DNA from: Marinomonas sp. UCMA 3892
GTDB lineage: Bacteria; Pseudomonadota; Gammaproteobacteria; Pseudomonadales; Marinomonadaceae
Reading direction: 5' to 3'
NCBI RefSeq assembly: GCF_012726345.1
Contig: NZ_PTXN01000003.1
Span: forward strand, 164,996 to 228,995
Length of the DNA: 64,000 nucleotides
The translations under genes were made by a program, and so were the position numbers. The notes under the pieces are model-generated. The model saw only the letters and a program-made list of their open reading frames with translations. It made no database searches and was not told the DNA's origin. Positions 16,359-25,089 of the stretch are shown here, one piece after another; the stretch's first letter is position 1, and each line of letters begins with the position of its first letter.

Positions 16359-17642
16359 ATGACTATCTTAACAACAAAAGCACTTTTCAATATCGTCAAT
16401 GGTTCAACATTATTAGCAAGTGGCGGCGGTGGTTCGATTAAAACGGCCTACTCATTTGTTAACCAAATAGTAGAAACAAAAAAATCTATTACGTTGTGCT
16501 CTCCCGGTTCAATGAAAAACAGTGATTTTGGTGTGGTAGTTGGTGCAATGGGGTCTCCTGAAAGCTTTGAAAAAATAGGCTTACAAGGCTCAGAAAAAAG
16601 AGCGGTTGAGGTCATGCAAGACCTAAACAAATCAAAGAGAATCAATTTCACCATTTCTGTTGAAACTGGATCTAATATTTTTGTCGCTATGCTTGCGGCA
16701 GCAAAAACGCTAGATCCAGCTCTTGTTATTGATGCTGATGGAGCAGGACGTTCAGTGCCGACTTTGTCCTGCTTGAGCTATAGCTCCAAAATAAACATCA
16801 CGCCTTTTGTCGTACTAAATGCGCCCCATGGAAAGGTACTTGTTGAAGGTGATATCGTTTTAAACTTGCCTCATATTAGCGACGAAGACTCAGACGGGGC
16901 AACGAAGAAGAAAGCTCAAGCCAGCATCATTGAAAATATGGTTAGGCCTATTTTATCGTCTGAAGGCAGTTTTGACGGTGTAGGTGCTATTTCAGGCTGG
17001 ATCATGAATGGCGATCAAGCAAAGTCATCACTTGTATCAAATACAATCTCAATGGCGCAGAGCATTGGTGAACAACTGAATAAATTCAAAGTCGATGATA
17101 AGAACATTATCCATGACCTTGCTGTGTTTTTAAACATACTAAATATATCCCTATACTCTTTATCTGAGGCCAATTCACCTTTTATTCTTAAAAGCAAAGA
17201 CTGTGTTTCTCAGGGTGGGTTTGATTTTAATAAATTATCTTTTACTCAAACGGTTAACGGCCGAGTAAGAGAGCTCATTGTCATTAATCAAAATGAAAAC
17301 TTACTCATTTGGGACAAAGATAAAGATCACCCTCTGACTATCTGCCCTGATTCAATTTGCATGCTAGGTAAATTAGACGAGACGATTAAAGATGACATTT
17401 TGGCTGGTTTAAGCTCACTCAGTGGAATAGAGAAAGAAGAAGCTGATACATCACTTTCAGGCTGGCATGGCCTTTCAGTAGAAGACGTCGTAGAGGGGCA
17501 AGAAGTGTATTTATTTAGTTTACCGGCCCCAGAAACACTCAAAAATGAAAACCAAGAAGTCTTTTCTGCTCTGGCAAAGCAATTTGGCTACTACGGATCA
17601 TATGAGTCTTTAGACAAGCTGCTAACGAAAGAAGACATCTAA
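16359..17642 (+). CDS. DUF917-family protein
   Basis: The 427-residue protein shows DUF917 hallmarks: the N-terminal glycine cluster 'LLASGGGGSIKTA', 'VVVGAMGSPESFEKIG', and 'VIDADGAGRSVPTLSCLSY'. DUF917 proteins often occur with hydantoinases or oxoprolinases, and some members have been linked to thiohydantoin metabolism; the activity of this one is unknown. At 427 residues it is somewhat longer than many members (about 360). It is predicted soluble. The hybrid sensor kinase gene begins 54 bp downstream on the same strand, with a strong GGAGGT site between, so co-transcription is likely. That partnership with signalling proteins instead of hydrolases is unusual. Confidence 0.8.
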   Translation: MTILTTKALFNIVNGSTLLASGGGGSIKTAYSFVNQIVETKKSITLCSPGSMKNSDFGVVVGAMGSPESFEKIGLQGSEKRAVEVMQDLNKSKRINFTISVETGSNIFVAMLAAAKTLDPALVIDADGAGRSVPTLSCLSYSSKINITPFVVLNAPHGKVLVEGDIVLNLPHISDEDSDGATKKKAQASIIENMVRPILSSEGSFDGVGAISGWIMNGDQAKSSLVSNTISMAQSIGEQLNKFKVDDKNIIHDLAVFLNILNISLYSLSEANSPFILKSKDCVSQGGFDFNKLSFTQTVNGRVRELIVINQNENLLIWDKDKDHPLTICPDSICMLGKLDETIKDDILAGLSSLSGIEKEEADTSLSGWHGLSVEDVVEGQEVYLFSLPAPETLKNENQEVFSALAKQFGYYGSYESLDKLLTKEDI

Positions 17643-17696
17643 CGCGCCAAACTCAATCAATAATCGTCAAATGTTTATTATTAACATGGAGGTGTC

Positions 17697-20435
17697 ATGA
17701 AATTAAATGAGCTTTTTGATCAAGAAGAACATGACTTTATGATTAAAGAATGTCTTTTTCAGTTATGGAGTCATTCTGACGATCTCATGTTTATCGTTGC
17801 TGTCGAAGAGAATGGCGAATTTTCTCTGTATGATAACAATGCAGCTTCTCGGATTGCGATGGGTATTGAGCCAAACAAAATTTATCATCGCAACCGCATT
17901 CGCGATATGTTTCCTGAAGAGATTGTCGAAGGTTTTTACAGAACTTATCGGGAAGCCATCACCAGTAGAAAGCCTATTTCAATAGAGCAATATACCGTAA
18001 ATGATGGAAAGGATTTATTCTACAACACCTTGTTAGTGCCTATATTTGATGAGCAAGACAATCCTGCCTTTATTTGCGGTATCAGCCATGAAACGACCAA
18101 AATCAAAACCGCCGAAAAAATGGCCGTTGAAGCAGGAGAAAAGCTGAAGGAATACAATGTTGGGCTGAAACAAATCAATGACAACCTTGATGCAAAAGTC
18201 AGGGAACGAACAGCCGCACTGGAACTCGCTAAAGCGGAGCTGGAAGAGGCGCTAGAAGCGAAGTCATCATTTGTCGCGAGAATGAGTCACGAAATACGTA
18301 CGCCTATTAACGCGGTTATTGGCCTAAGTGACCTAGCTCTCAATACTTCCCCCAATCATAAAGAACAGCAAGACTACCTACAAAAGATACGAGACTCCGG
18401 CGATATTTTGCTCAGTTTAGTCAACAATGTCTTGGACTTTTCCAAAATAGAAGCAGGTAAATTAACCGCTGAGTCAGTGTGTTTTTCAACGGAGAAATTG
18501 ATTCGAACCACAGTCAATATGAATGTATTTGGAGCCTATGCGAAAAAGCTCGAGTTAGTAACAGACATCGCTGATGACATTCCTGAATACTTATTAGGGG
18601 ACCCGCTCCGTATTCAACAGATATTGGTCAACTTAGTGAGCAACGCGATTAAGTTCACAGAAAGCGGGAGCATTGTTATTCGATTACGTTGCAATAAGTT
18701 GGATGGTGAGAATATTTTGCTGCAGTGCGAGGTCACTGACTCAGGTATAGGTATCTCATCCACTCAACTCGAACAGCTATTTTGCCCCTTCACACAGGCA
18801 GACAATAGTGTCACACGCGTCTATGGTGGAACTGGATTAGGATTAACAATTACTCGTCAGTTATGTGAATTAATGAATGGGGAAATCAAAGTCGAAAGTG
18901 ATGTTGGCAAAGGTTCAACCTTCACCGTCTTATTGCCTTTAAAAGTCCCCACTCTGCAGCCAAAAAATGCAGCAATCGACTCTGCAAATATGCTTAAAGC
19001 TCTAGTAGTAGATGATCATCCGTTATCTAGAGACATTCTAGCCAAACTATTAACCAACTTTGGTATAGAAAGTACATGCGTGGGGAGCGGCTGGGAAGCC
19101 ATCGATGCCATTCAACAATCTGATCAATCCGGTGTTGCGTTCGATGTGGTTTTCATGGATTGGCAAATGCCAGGTATAGACGGAATAGAAACTTCGAAAA
19201 AGATAAAAAATTTATTCAAAGAATTAGCGCCGCCTATACTAATGATATCAGCCTATGAAAAGCATCATATCCAGCCTCACTTGGACACAGGTATTATTCG
19301 GCAGTTTATAGAGAAGCCTATTGGTAAATCGACATTATTCGATGCAATAAATCAGTTTTTCAATATTGAGAAAATGGCAATATCGAATAAAAAAATAGCT
19401 CCGATACCTCAGCTATCGGATTTTCATATTTTACTTGTTGAAGATAATCTAATTAATCAGCAAGTAGCATTGGGGTACTTAAAAAGCACTGGGGTTCAAG
19501 TAGATTGTGCTGAAAACGGAAAAATCGCCATCGATAAGATAAAAGGTACTCAGTATGACCTTATCCTTATGGATATCCAAATGCCGGTTATGGATGGATT
19601 AACCGCATCAGCTATCATTCGTGGCATGGATCTTGGTTATGAACTTCCGATTATCGCCATGACAGCTCACACATCTCCAGAAGACAAAGAGAAAAGTCTC
19701 TCTGTGGGAATGAATAATCATATCCCTAAACCTATTCCATCTGACTTACTTTATAAAACACTGAGTAACTATTTAATAAGTAATAAAGAAAACAGCAAGC
19801 CTGACGTTGAGCTATTACCTGTAAAACCAGCTCTAAACGATAAATTATCTATGCTTTTCAAGATAAGCAGTCTAGAGGCTGGAAAAGCTATTGATTCTCT
19901 AAAAGATGACACATCAATTTACCTAAAAATAGTGAGATCTTTCTGGACACAATATACATCGCTTTTAGAAGACCCTAAAGCTCGATTTTTAACCTTAGAC
20001 AATCGCAACTTACTAAACGACATACACTCTTTGAAATCAAATGCCGCTTACATTGGCGCTCAAGATATTTTTAAAGATTGCGTAGTCATTGAACGAAAAT
20101 TACTAAAAAATGAGTATGTTGATGGTTCACTTTTAGATGCTGTTATCAGCAAACTATCGATCCTTTTGACAGCGCTAGATCTTGTCTTTAATCAAATCGA
20201 GTACAAGGATTTTGATTCAACAACCAATCTTAAAAGCACACTTAGAAAGGTTCTGCCGTTGCTGGAGCAAAGTGACTTTAAAGTAGAAAATTATTTTCCT
20301 GCATTACATCATAAATCCATGAATACTCAATATAGTGAGGATATTACTCAAATAATACAAAACATTACCGATATTGAGTATGAGCAGGCAGCAAAGCTTG
20401 TTCGTCAACTTTTAGTAAAATTACCAGGTAGCTAG
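17697..20435 (+). CDS. Hybrid sensor histidine kinase (PAS-HisKA-HATPase-REC-REC-Hpt)
   Basis: The 912-residue protein lacks transmembrane segments, so it should sense a cytoplasmic signal. A PAS-like domain covers about residues 20-135, and a coiled coil covers 138-190. HisKA has 'FVARMSHEIRTPINAV' with phospho-acceptor His198. The HATPase has N-box 'NLVSNAIKFTESG' and G-boxes 'DSGIGIS' and 'GGTGLGLTI'. REC1 ('ALVVDDHPLSR', 'VFMDWQMPGIDGIE') and REC2 ('ILLVEDNLINQQ', 'ILMDIQMPVMDGLTAS') follow. The C-terminal Hpt domain has 'DIHSLKSNAAYIG'. This is a complete BarA-like phosphorelay. The REC-GGDEF gene begins one base after its stop codon and is the natural output. Confidence 0.93.
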   Translation: MKLNELFDQEEHDFMIKECLFQLWSHSDDLMFIVAVEENGEFSLYDNNAASRIAMGIEPNKIYHRNRIRDMFPEEIVEGFYRTYREAITSRKPISIEQYTVNDGKDLFYNTLLVPIFDEQDNPAFICGISHETTKIKTAEKMAVEAGEKLKEYNVGLKQINDNLDAKVRERTAALELAKAELEEALEAKSSFVARMSHEIRTPINAVIGLSDLALNTSPNHKEQQDYLQKIRDSGDILLSLVNNVLDFSKIEAGKLTAESVCFSTEKLIRTTVNMNVFGAYAKKLELVTDIADDIPEYLLGDPLRIQQILVNLVSNAIKFTESGSIVIRLRCNKLDGENILLQCEVTDSGIGISSTQLEQLFCPFTQADNSVTRVYGGTGLGLTITRQLCELMNGEIKVESDVGKGSTFTVLLPLKVPTLQPKNAAIDSANMLKALVVDDHPLSRDILAKLLTNFGIESTCVGSGWEAIDAIQQSDQSGVAFDVVFMDWQMPGIDGIETSKKIKNLFKELAPPILMISAYEKHHIQPHLDTGIIRQFIEKPIGKSTLFDAINQFFNIEKMAISNKKIAPIPQLSDFHILLVEDNLINQQVALGYLKSTGVQVDCAENGKIAIDKIKGTQYDLILMDIQMPVMDGLTASAIIRGMDLGYELPIIAMTAHTSPEDKEKSLSVGMNNHIPKPIPSDLLYKTLSNYLISNKENSKPDVELLPVKPALNDKLSMLFKISSLEAGKAIDSLKDDTSIYLKIVRSFWTQYTSLLEDPKARFLTLDNRNLLNDIHSLKSNAAYIGAQDIFKDCVVIERKLLKNEYVDGSLLDAVISKLSILLTALDLVFNQIEYKDFDSTTNLKSTLRKVLPLLEQSDFKVENYFPALHHKSMNTQYSEDITQIIQNITDIEYEQAAKLVRQLLVKLPGS

Positions 20436-20436
20436 A

Positions 20437-21357
20437 ATGCCCAATTCATTTAGTGTCCTTATTATCGATGATGAAATCATAAACTTACAGATCATCAGTG
20501 ATATCTTACGTAGCGAAGTCGACATTATAATGGCGAAAAGCGGAGAACAAGGTGTCCGTAAAGCGTTAGAGCTTTCACCAGACCTAATTTTACTCGACGT
20601 TATGATGCCTGATATGGATGGCTTCGAGACCATGGAAAAGCTGAGCCAAGATTCACGGACATGCGATATTCCCGTCATCTTTATAACGGCCTTGGATGAC
20701 ATAAAAAATGAAGAAAAAGGGCTCTTGCTTGGGGCAAGTGACTATATCCAAAAGCCAATACACCCTTCAATCATAAAAGCCAGAGTAGCCTTACACCTTA
20801 AATTAATAAACCAACATCGTATACTTGAACGCTTAAGTACCATAGACCCATTAACCTCTTTAGCAAATCGTCGGAAGTATGAAGAAACAATCCGGTCTGA
20901 ATGGAAATTAATGGAAGAAATTAACGAAACTTTATCCTTAGCCGTTATCGACATTGATAATTTTAAACAATATAACGACTTTTATGGACATGCTGCAGGC
21001 GATAAAGTTTTACAAAAAGTAGCGGCAATTCTAGCTAATAACTTTAAACATAATAGCAATCTAGTAGCACGATATGGCGGAGAAGAATTTGTGGCAATCA
21101 TGCCCAGAACTTCAAAAAAAGAAGCTTTGCAACGTCTTAATAAATGCATTAGTGAAGTTCAAGAAATAGCCATTACCTGTAAAAAAGAAAACGACAGTGT
21201 TGTCACTATTAGTGCTGGAGTCTCTTCTATCATTCCTAACGATGGCTTTAAATTTGAGTCCTTATTCGCTGCCGCAGATGAAGCTTTATACCTTGCGAAA
21301 TATGAAGGAAAAAACCAAGTTAAATGGAAAAACGTTACAACCAGCGATATAGCCTAA
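20437..21357 (+). CDS. Response regulator diguanylate cyclase (REC-GGDEF)
   Basis: The 306-residue protein has an N-terminal receiver ('VLIIDDEIINLQ', phospho-acceptor in 'LILLDVMMPDMDGFE', Lys in 'YIQKPIHPS') and a C-terminal GGDEF domain with an intact active site 'ARYGGEEF'. It should make c-di-GMP when phosphorylated, as in PleD/WspR-like proteins. The residues five before GGEEF do not form the RxxD inhibitory site, so product feedback through that site is unlikely. The ATG is one base after the kinase stop codon, and its ribosome-binding site (AGGTAG) lies inside the kinase gene. This strongly implies that the kinase Hpt domain phosphorylates it. It converges on paiB with only 21 bp between. 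Confidence 0.92.
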   Translation: MPNSFSVLIIDDEIINLQIISDILRSEVDIIMAKSGEQGVRKALELSPDLILLDVMMPDMDGFETMEKLSQDSRTCDIPVIFITALDDIKNEEKGLLLGASDYIQKPIHPSIIKARVALHLKLINQHRILERLSTIDPLTSLANRRKYEETIRSEWKLMEEINETLSLAVIDIDNFKQYNDFYGHAAGDKVLQKVAAILANNFKHNSNLVARYGGEEFVAIMPRTSKKEALQRLNKCISEVQEIAITCKKENDSVVTISAGVSSIIPNDGFKFESLFAAADEALYLAKYEGKNQVKWKNVTTSDIA

Positions 21358-21378
21358 TAACTTTTATAAGTAAAACAT

Positions 21379-22002
21379 TTAACTAGATATTTTTTGCATT
21401 ACATCCACCATAGGATGCTGCACTTGAGCTAAGCCATCTCGTACGCCGTTTTTGTTTTCGGCACTTTGGTTTTGGCTAAGTTTAAATTTACCCTGAATAT
21501 CAGTCACGGTTATTTCAACGCCAACAACAGCAGCTTGCAGTCTGTCAATGTATTCCTGGGGTGCATCAGAAATTGACCAAGGCGCAGGTTGTTTTTGTTC
21601 ATGAGTATTGGTAAGTTTTTCCAGTAACGATAGCTTCCATTCAGCTTCATGGATAAAGTTTATTGTGCCTTTAATGTGAACGGCGCGATAGTTCCACGTT
21701 GGAACTGCCTTGCCATCTACTTTTTTGGAGGGATACCAGTTTGGCGTGATGTAGGCGTTCTCACCTTGGAAGATCACCAAGACATCCGCTTGATTCGCTA
21801 GGATCTGCCAAAGCTTATTGGCCTTGGCGATATGGGCTTGCAAGACAACTCGATTCTCTGCATCGACATGAACCAACATAGGAATATGCTCGGCATTCAA
21901 ACCGTCATCACCATTCGAAACTAACGTCGCGAAGGGAAAAGTTTTAACAAAGGCTAACTGCTCCTGGAGATCGTTTACTTCAAAATGCTTTGGTGTATAC
22001 AC
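21379..22002 (-). CDS. FMN-binding negative regulator, PaiB family
   Basis: The 207-residue protein matches PaiB: 'MYTPKHFEVNDLQEQLAFVKTFPFATLVSN' at the start, 'LNAEHIPMLV', 'AHIAKANKLWQ', 'IFQGENAYITPNWYPSK', 'VPTWNYRAVHIKG', and 'GVEITVTDIQGKFKLSQN'. It has the FMN-binding split-barrel fold. Bacillus PaiB affects sporulation and protease genes; in proteobacteria its role is mostly unknown, with flavin-dependent sensing or detoxification the usual guess. The start is GTG at 22002, supported by AAAGGGG six bases upstream. No PaiA acetyltransferase gene lies beside it. Confidence 0.88.
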   Translation of the reverse strand: MYTPKHFEVNDLQEQLAFVKTFPFATLVSNGDDGLNAEHIPMLVHVDAENRVVLQAHIAKANKLWQILANQADVLVIFQGENAYITPNWYPSKKVDGKAVPTWNYRAVHIKGTINFIHEAEWKLSLLEKLTNTHEQKQPAPWSISDAPQEYIDRLQAAVVGVEITVTDIQGKFKLSQNQSAENKNGVRDGLAQVQHPMVDVMQKISS

Positions 22003-22025
22003 GTAAATCCCCTTTAGAATATGAG

Positions 22026-23060
22026 TTAACTAGCGATACGGTAGGTATTTTTTCCGTTGGCTTTGGCATCATAAAGAGCTTGATCCATAGCCCGTATACT
22101 GTCTCGATGTCTATTAGCATTGTGATTCGCCAACCCAATACTAATAGTAATCGCCCGTCCAATACCAAAATCAGTATGCGCAACACTATAATTTAGTTGC
22201 TTTAGCTTTTCCTCTAATTGGGCAAGGTTTTGTTCTGCAAAAATAATAATGAATTCTTCACCGCCCCAACGACCCACGGTATCCAACAGGTCAATATTAT
22301 GCATTAAAACTTCAGCCAGCTTGATCAGTACTTTATCGCCCTGATCATGACCAAACTGATCATTCACTTTTTTGAAATCATCTACATCCAGCATGGCGAT
22401 ATAATGATTGCCTATAGCATTTAGTAATTGATCTTCCATGTGGCGCCGATTACGCAGCTTAGTTAATACGTCTGTGGTGGCCAGCTCTTGTAGCTGGCGA
22501 TTAGTTTCTTCCATCATTTGGTAAGCTTTTCGACGGCTAGAATCATAGAAAAAAGACACAATTAGCAGCAACGAATAAATAAAAGAAAAGTGCATCAAGC
22601 TGATAGGAAGAAATATCTCGGGTTGCCAAGTATCCATTTGCGTAAAACAAAAATAGAAAATACCAGCAAAGTACACAAGGCTAAGTATCGACCCATTGCG
22701 ATAACCTAGAAGAAACACCCCCATCACCGGCGTTATAAATGCAAAAACGAGTGCAAATTCTTCATTGCCATCGATTAAGATAAGTATAAAAGTATCAATA
22801 GAAACAATAAGTTGAAGAATAGTCGCAGCAACTTTTGGACGTTTTTTTATCAGCAGGTAATACCCACCAATGATACAAAAGAACAACGACACAGAGTTCG
22901 CTATTAACATTGGCGGAAAATAGTCTACGACCAAATTATAATAAATGAAGAAAACGAAACTAGAAGAGATAAACAGCAAGGCTGAAAACAAAAAACCTCG
23001 AAAACGAAAATCAGGATGCGTATGTTGAGTACCAAACCACTTTTCTAAAAGCGATACCAC
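22026..23060 (-). CDS. Membrane diguanylate cyclase (GGDEF)
   Basis: The 344-residue protein has about six hydrophobic segments in residues 22-180 (for example 'LLFISSSFVFFIYYNLVV' and 'FSFIYSLLLIVSFFYD'). A short helix leads to a GGDEF domain with an intact 'GRWGGEEFIIIF' signature. The RxxD inhibitory site is absent (DLLD in its place). It should synthesise c-di-GMP in response to a signal sensed in or at the inner membrane. The start is GTG at 23060, with AGG upstream. The gene follows a 290-bp gap that contains a perfect 11-bp inverted repeat. Confidence 0.88.
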   Translation of the reverse strand: MVSLLEKWFGTQHTHPDFRFRGFLFSALLFISSSFVFFIYYNLVVDYFPPMLIANSVSLFFCIIGGYYLLIKKRPKVAATILQLIVSIDTFILILIDGNEEFALVFAFITPVMGVFLLGYRNGSILSLVYFAGIFYFCFTQMDTWQPEIFLPISLMHFSFIYSLLLIVSFFYDSSRRKAYQMMEETNRQLQELATTDVLTKLRNRRHMEDQLLNAIGNHYIAMLDVDDFKKVNDQFGHDQGDKVLIKLAEVLMHNIDLLDTVGRWGGEEFIIIFAEQNLAQLEEKLKQLNYSVAHTDFGIGRAITISIGLANHNANRHRDSIRAMDQALYDAKANGKNTYRIAS

Positions 23061-23107
23061 TAAGTAGCCTCTATCTTTAACAATAATTTATTCCTTACGT
23101 AATTGTA

Positions 23108-23140
23108 GAGTGCTAATTTTAGCGTAACTAATTAGCACTC
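23108..23140. promoter_or_regulatory. Perfect 11-bp inverted repeat upstream of the GGDEF gene
   Basis: GAGTGCTAATT at 23108-23118 and AATTAGCACTC at 23130-23140 are perfect inverted copies around 11 nt. It is 48 bp before the start codon of the membrane cyclase. It could be an operator or a leader hairpin. The half-sites equal those of CIRCE but in the opposite order, so it is not a CIRCE element. Confidence 0.5.
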
Positions 23141-23284
23141 CAGCAAAAGATGTGCCTACATCGTCCCTTTATTGAAGAGTAAACGAACTTATTAAGAAAA
23201 AGAATAAATATAATGTAAATAATGGTTTAGCTGTGTAAGGCACGATTTATTGGGAGAAAAAAACTGCTTTTTTGAGAAAAGATG

Positions 23285-23330
23285 AACAAAAAATGCCGAT
23301 GCATTTAGATAAAATGGCATCGGCATAAAA
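23285..23330 (-). terminator. Rho-independent terminator of the pectate lyase gene
   Basis: ATGCCGATGC (23293-23302) and GCATCGGCAT (23317-23326) form a perfect 10-bp stem with a 14-nt loop. On the minus strand a T-run (TTTTTTG) follows, 60 bp after the stop codon of the lyase gene. Confidence 0.85.
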
Positions 23331-23352
23331 GAAAACACTCTATATTTCAGAT

Positions 23353-24870
23353 CTAAAGTTTACCAGCTCCTGCATTTTCTTTGACGTAGTCAATGACTTC
23401 ACTAGCAGGCAATACTGGCGTTGGGCCATATAAGGTTGGTGTCCAGCCCACATCTTTAGAAAGTGGCTTGCCACTGGCTTTGTTTGCCTCTTCAACGATA
23501 TCGATCATTTTACCGTTGAACATAGAGCCTTGATCATAAGCAACCTTACCTTTCATATTGCCAATCGCATGGGATGGATTACCGTTTTCAATTTCAAACA
23601 CGTTGGCTTCTGAGTATATCGCTGACTCTTTACCCGCACCCAAAACTTGACGAACAATATTATGTTTAGGTTTGTTAATCAAAGAATCCACATGGCGCTC
23701 ATAAGCATTGGCGCCAACACCGTCACCTTGTGCATTACCGACAAAATAGTTGTTATACGCATGCACCTTGCCATAACGAACACGCGGCATACGCTGACCA
23801 ACATTTTTAAAGTAATTTCCATGCAAGGTAACTCGTAAATAGCCAGTGTCTGCGGTTTTGCCATCACTGTTACCAATCAAGAAAGCCTTATCATGATCAT
23901 GGAAATAGCTATTAGAAATCGTCACTAGATCCGCCTGATTGGTAATATCAACCAAACCATCATGATGCTGAACTTTTTGTGTAATTTCATTCTGTGGGAA
24001 TGGATAGACTGGCGGGAACAGGGAGTCTGGGCGATCACCATCAGAGAAAGTACTATGATCGATCCAGACGCGCTTACCGCCGTTGATGGAGATCAGGTCG
24101 TATTCAGAATTCCAACGTCCGCCCGGACACTTCTGTGGTCCTTGATTGGCATTAACGTATTCCCCCATACAACCAGGGTAATTGGTGTCGATTTTGAAAC
24201 TGTCACCTGGATCCCAACCAGGGAAATAATCAAATGCGTCTTCAAAGGCAATATTTCGAATGATGACATTTTCGACACCCGCACTAATTTGCAAAGTGCC
24301 TTTAATGATTTTTGCGTTCTTACCTAAACCAATGATGCTGGTATTAGAAGGGACATCAATGACAATTTGATCTTTTTGTTTTTTAGCCGAGGCTAAACGA
24401 GCTTCTTCCTGAGGGCCGGTTAAATCTCTATTTGGACGTTTTTTGATAAGTGGCTGTATGTTCCAAATCGCAGGTGCATAAGCATTTTTATAATCTTCGA
24501 AATTATAAGGCGCAACACGATAATCTGCTTCGATCAGTTCACGGCCTTGATCATTAGATGACAAGTTAATCGTGCCACTAATTCGAATAATCTTAGGCAA
24601 GTTGCCGGCTTCTTTTAGCGCATCAACAAAGGCTTTTCGACTACTGACGATGTAAATATGTGCATCAAGCGCATCTGATCCACCCGTAACTTGACCTTCG
24701 GCGGCAGCCCAGCCATCGTTATGAGGAAGCACAGATCGCATCAAATCTTGCGACATACTATTCTTTCCAGTATTCGACAGCTTCTGTGACGTGTTCTCCG
24801 TACTTACCGCTGAACATCCGGCAATTAAGCTGGCCGCCAGACAAGACGCCGCTAAAATTTTTCTATTCAT
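23353..24870 (-). CDS. Pectate lyase, polysaccharide lyase family 1, lipoprotein
   Basis: The protein cleaves polygalacturonate by Ca2+-dependent beta-elimination. PL1 motifs are clear: 'KRVWIDHSTFSDG', 'DGLVDITNQADLVTISNSYFHDHDK', and 'LRVTLHGNYFKNVGQRMPRVRYGKVHAYNNYF', the last with the catalytic-type Arg. The signal peptide MNRKILAASCLAASLIAGC has a lipobox (LIAGC), so the enzyme is probably anchored in the outer membrane. A longer reading from TTG at 24882 is possible, but GGAG at 24881-24878 is the ribosome-binding site for ATG 24870, giving 505 residues. Two palindromes lie upstream. No other pectin genes are nearby, so it is a lone PL1 gene. It suggests use of plant, seagrass or algal debris. 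Confidence 0.93.
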   Translation of the reverse strand: MNRKILAASCLAASLIAGCSAVSTENTSQKLSNTGKNSMSQDLMRSVLPHNDGWAAAEGQVTGGSDALDAHIYIVSSRKAFVDALKEAGNLPKIIRISGTINLSSNDQGRELIEADYRVAPYNFEDYKNAYAPAIWNIQPLIKKRPNRDLTGPQEEARLASAKKQKDQIVIDVPSNTSIIGLGKNAKIIKGTLQISAGVENVIIRNIAFEDAFDYFPGWDPGDSFKIDTNYPGCMGEYVNANQGPQKCPGGRWNSEYDLISINGGKRVWIDHSTFSDGDRPDSLFPPVYPFPQNEITQKVQHHDGLVDITNQADLVTISNSYFHDHDKAFLIGNSDGKTADTGYLRVTLHGNYFKNVGQRMPRVRYGKVHAYNNYFVGNAQGDGVGANAYERHVDSLINKPKHNIVRQVLGAGKESAIYSEANVFEIENGNPSHAIGNMKGKVAYDQGSMFNGKMIDIVEEANKASGKPLSKDVGWTPTLYGPTPVLPASEVIDYVKENAGAGKL

Positions 24871-24901
24871 TTTATTCTCCAAAGATATTGAAAATAAGCA
24901 G

Positions 24902-24919
24902 ATAGCGAAGACTCGCTAT
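24902..24919 (-). promoter_or_regulatory. Short hairpin in the pectate lyase leader
   Basis: ATAGCGA-AGAC-TCGCTAT forms a 7-bp perfect stem with a 4-nt loop, 32 bp before the ATG. It may be an operator or an mRNA leader hairpin. Confidence 0.4.
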
Positions 24920-24960
24920 GCGTATTTTCAAATCGCATTTTTATTTTTATTAGCAAGAAT

Positions 24961-24991
24961 ATAGAGAACACGCTATGACAGTGTTCTCTAT
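24961..24991. promoter_or_regulatory. Perfect 11-bp palindrome between the permease and lyase genes
   Basis: ATAGAGAACAC (24961-24971) and GTGTTCTCTAT (24981-24991) flank a 9-nt centre. It lies 91 bp upstream of the lyase start and 99 bp after the upstream permease gene. There is no U-run on the minus strand, so an operator is favoured over a terminator. It does not match the KdgR consensus. Confidence 0.5.
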
Positions 24992-25089
24992 AAGAGAATA
25001 GATTATCAGGAAAGATAAAAAAATAAAACATTGTTTTATTTTTAATAAATTGCCGTTTTCAAATTCGAGTAAATGGATCCTTTAGCTCT

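Noticed and set aside
23108..23140. CIRCE heat-shock operator
   Set aside because: The half-sites are in the order GAGTGCTAA...TTAGCACTC, the reverse of CIRCE, the centre is longer than 9 nt, and the downstream gene is a GGDEF protein, not a chaperone.
24871..24882. TTG start giving a longer pectate lyase
   Set aside because: The TTG overlaps the GGAG that serves as ribosome-binding site for ATG 24870, and the shorter form gives a standard lipoprotein signal.
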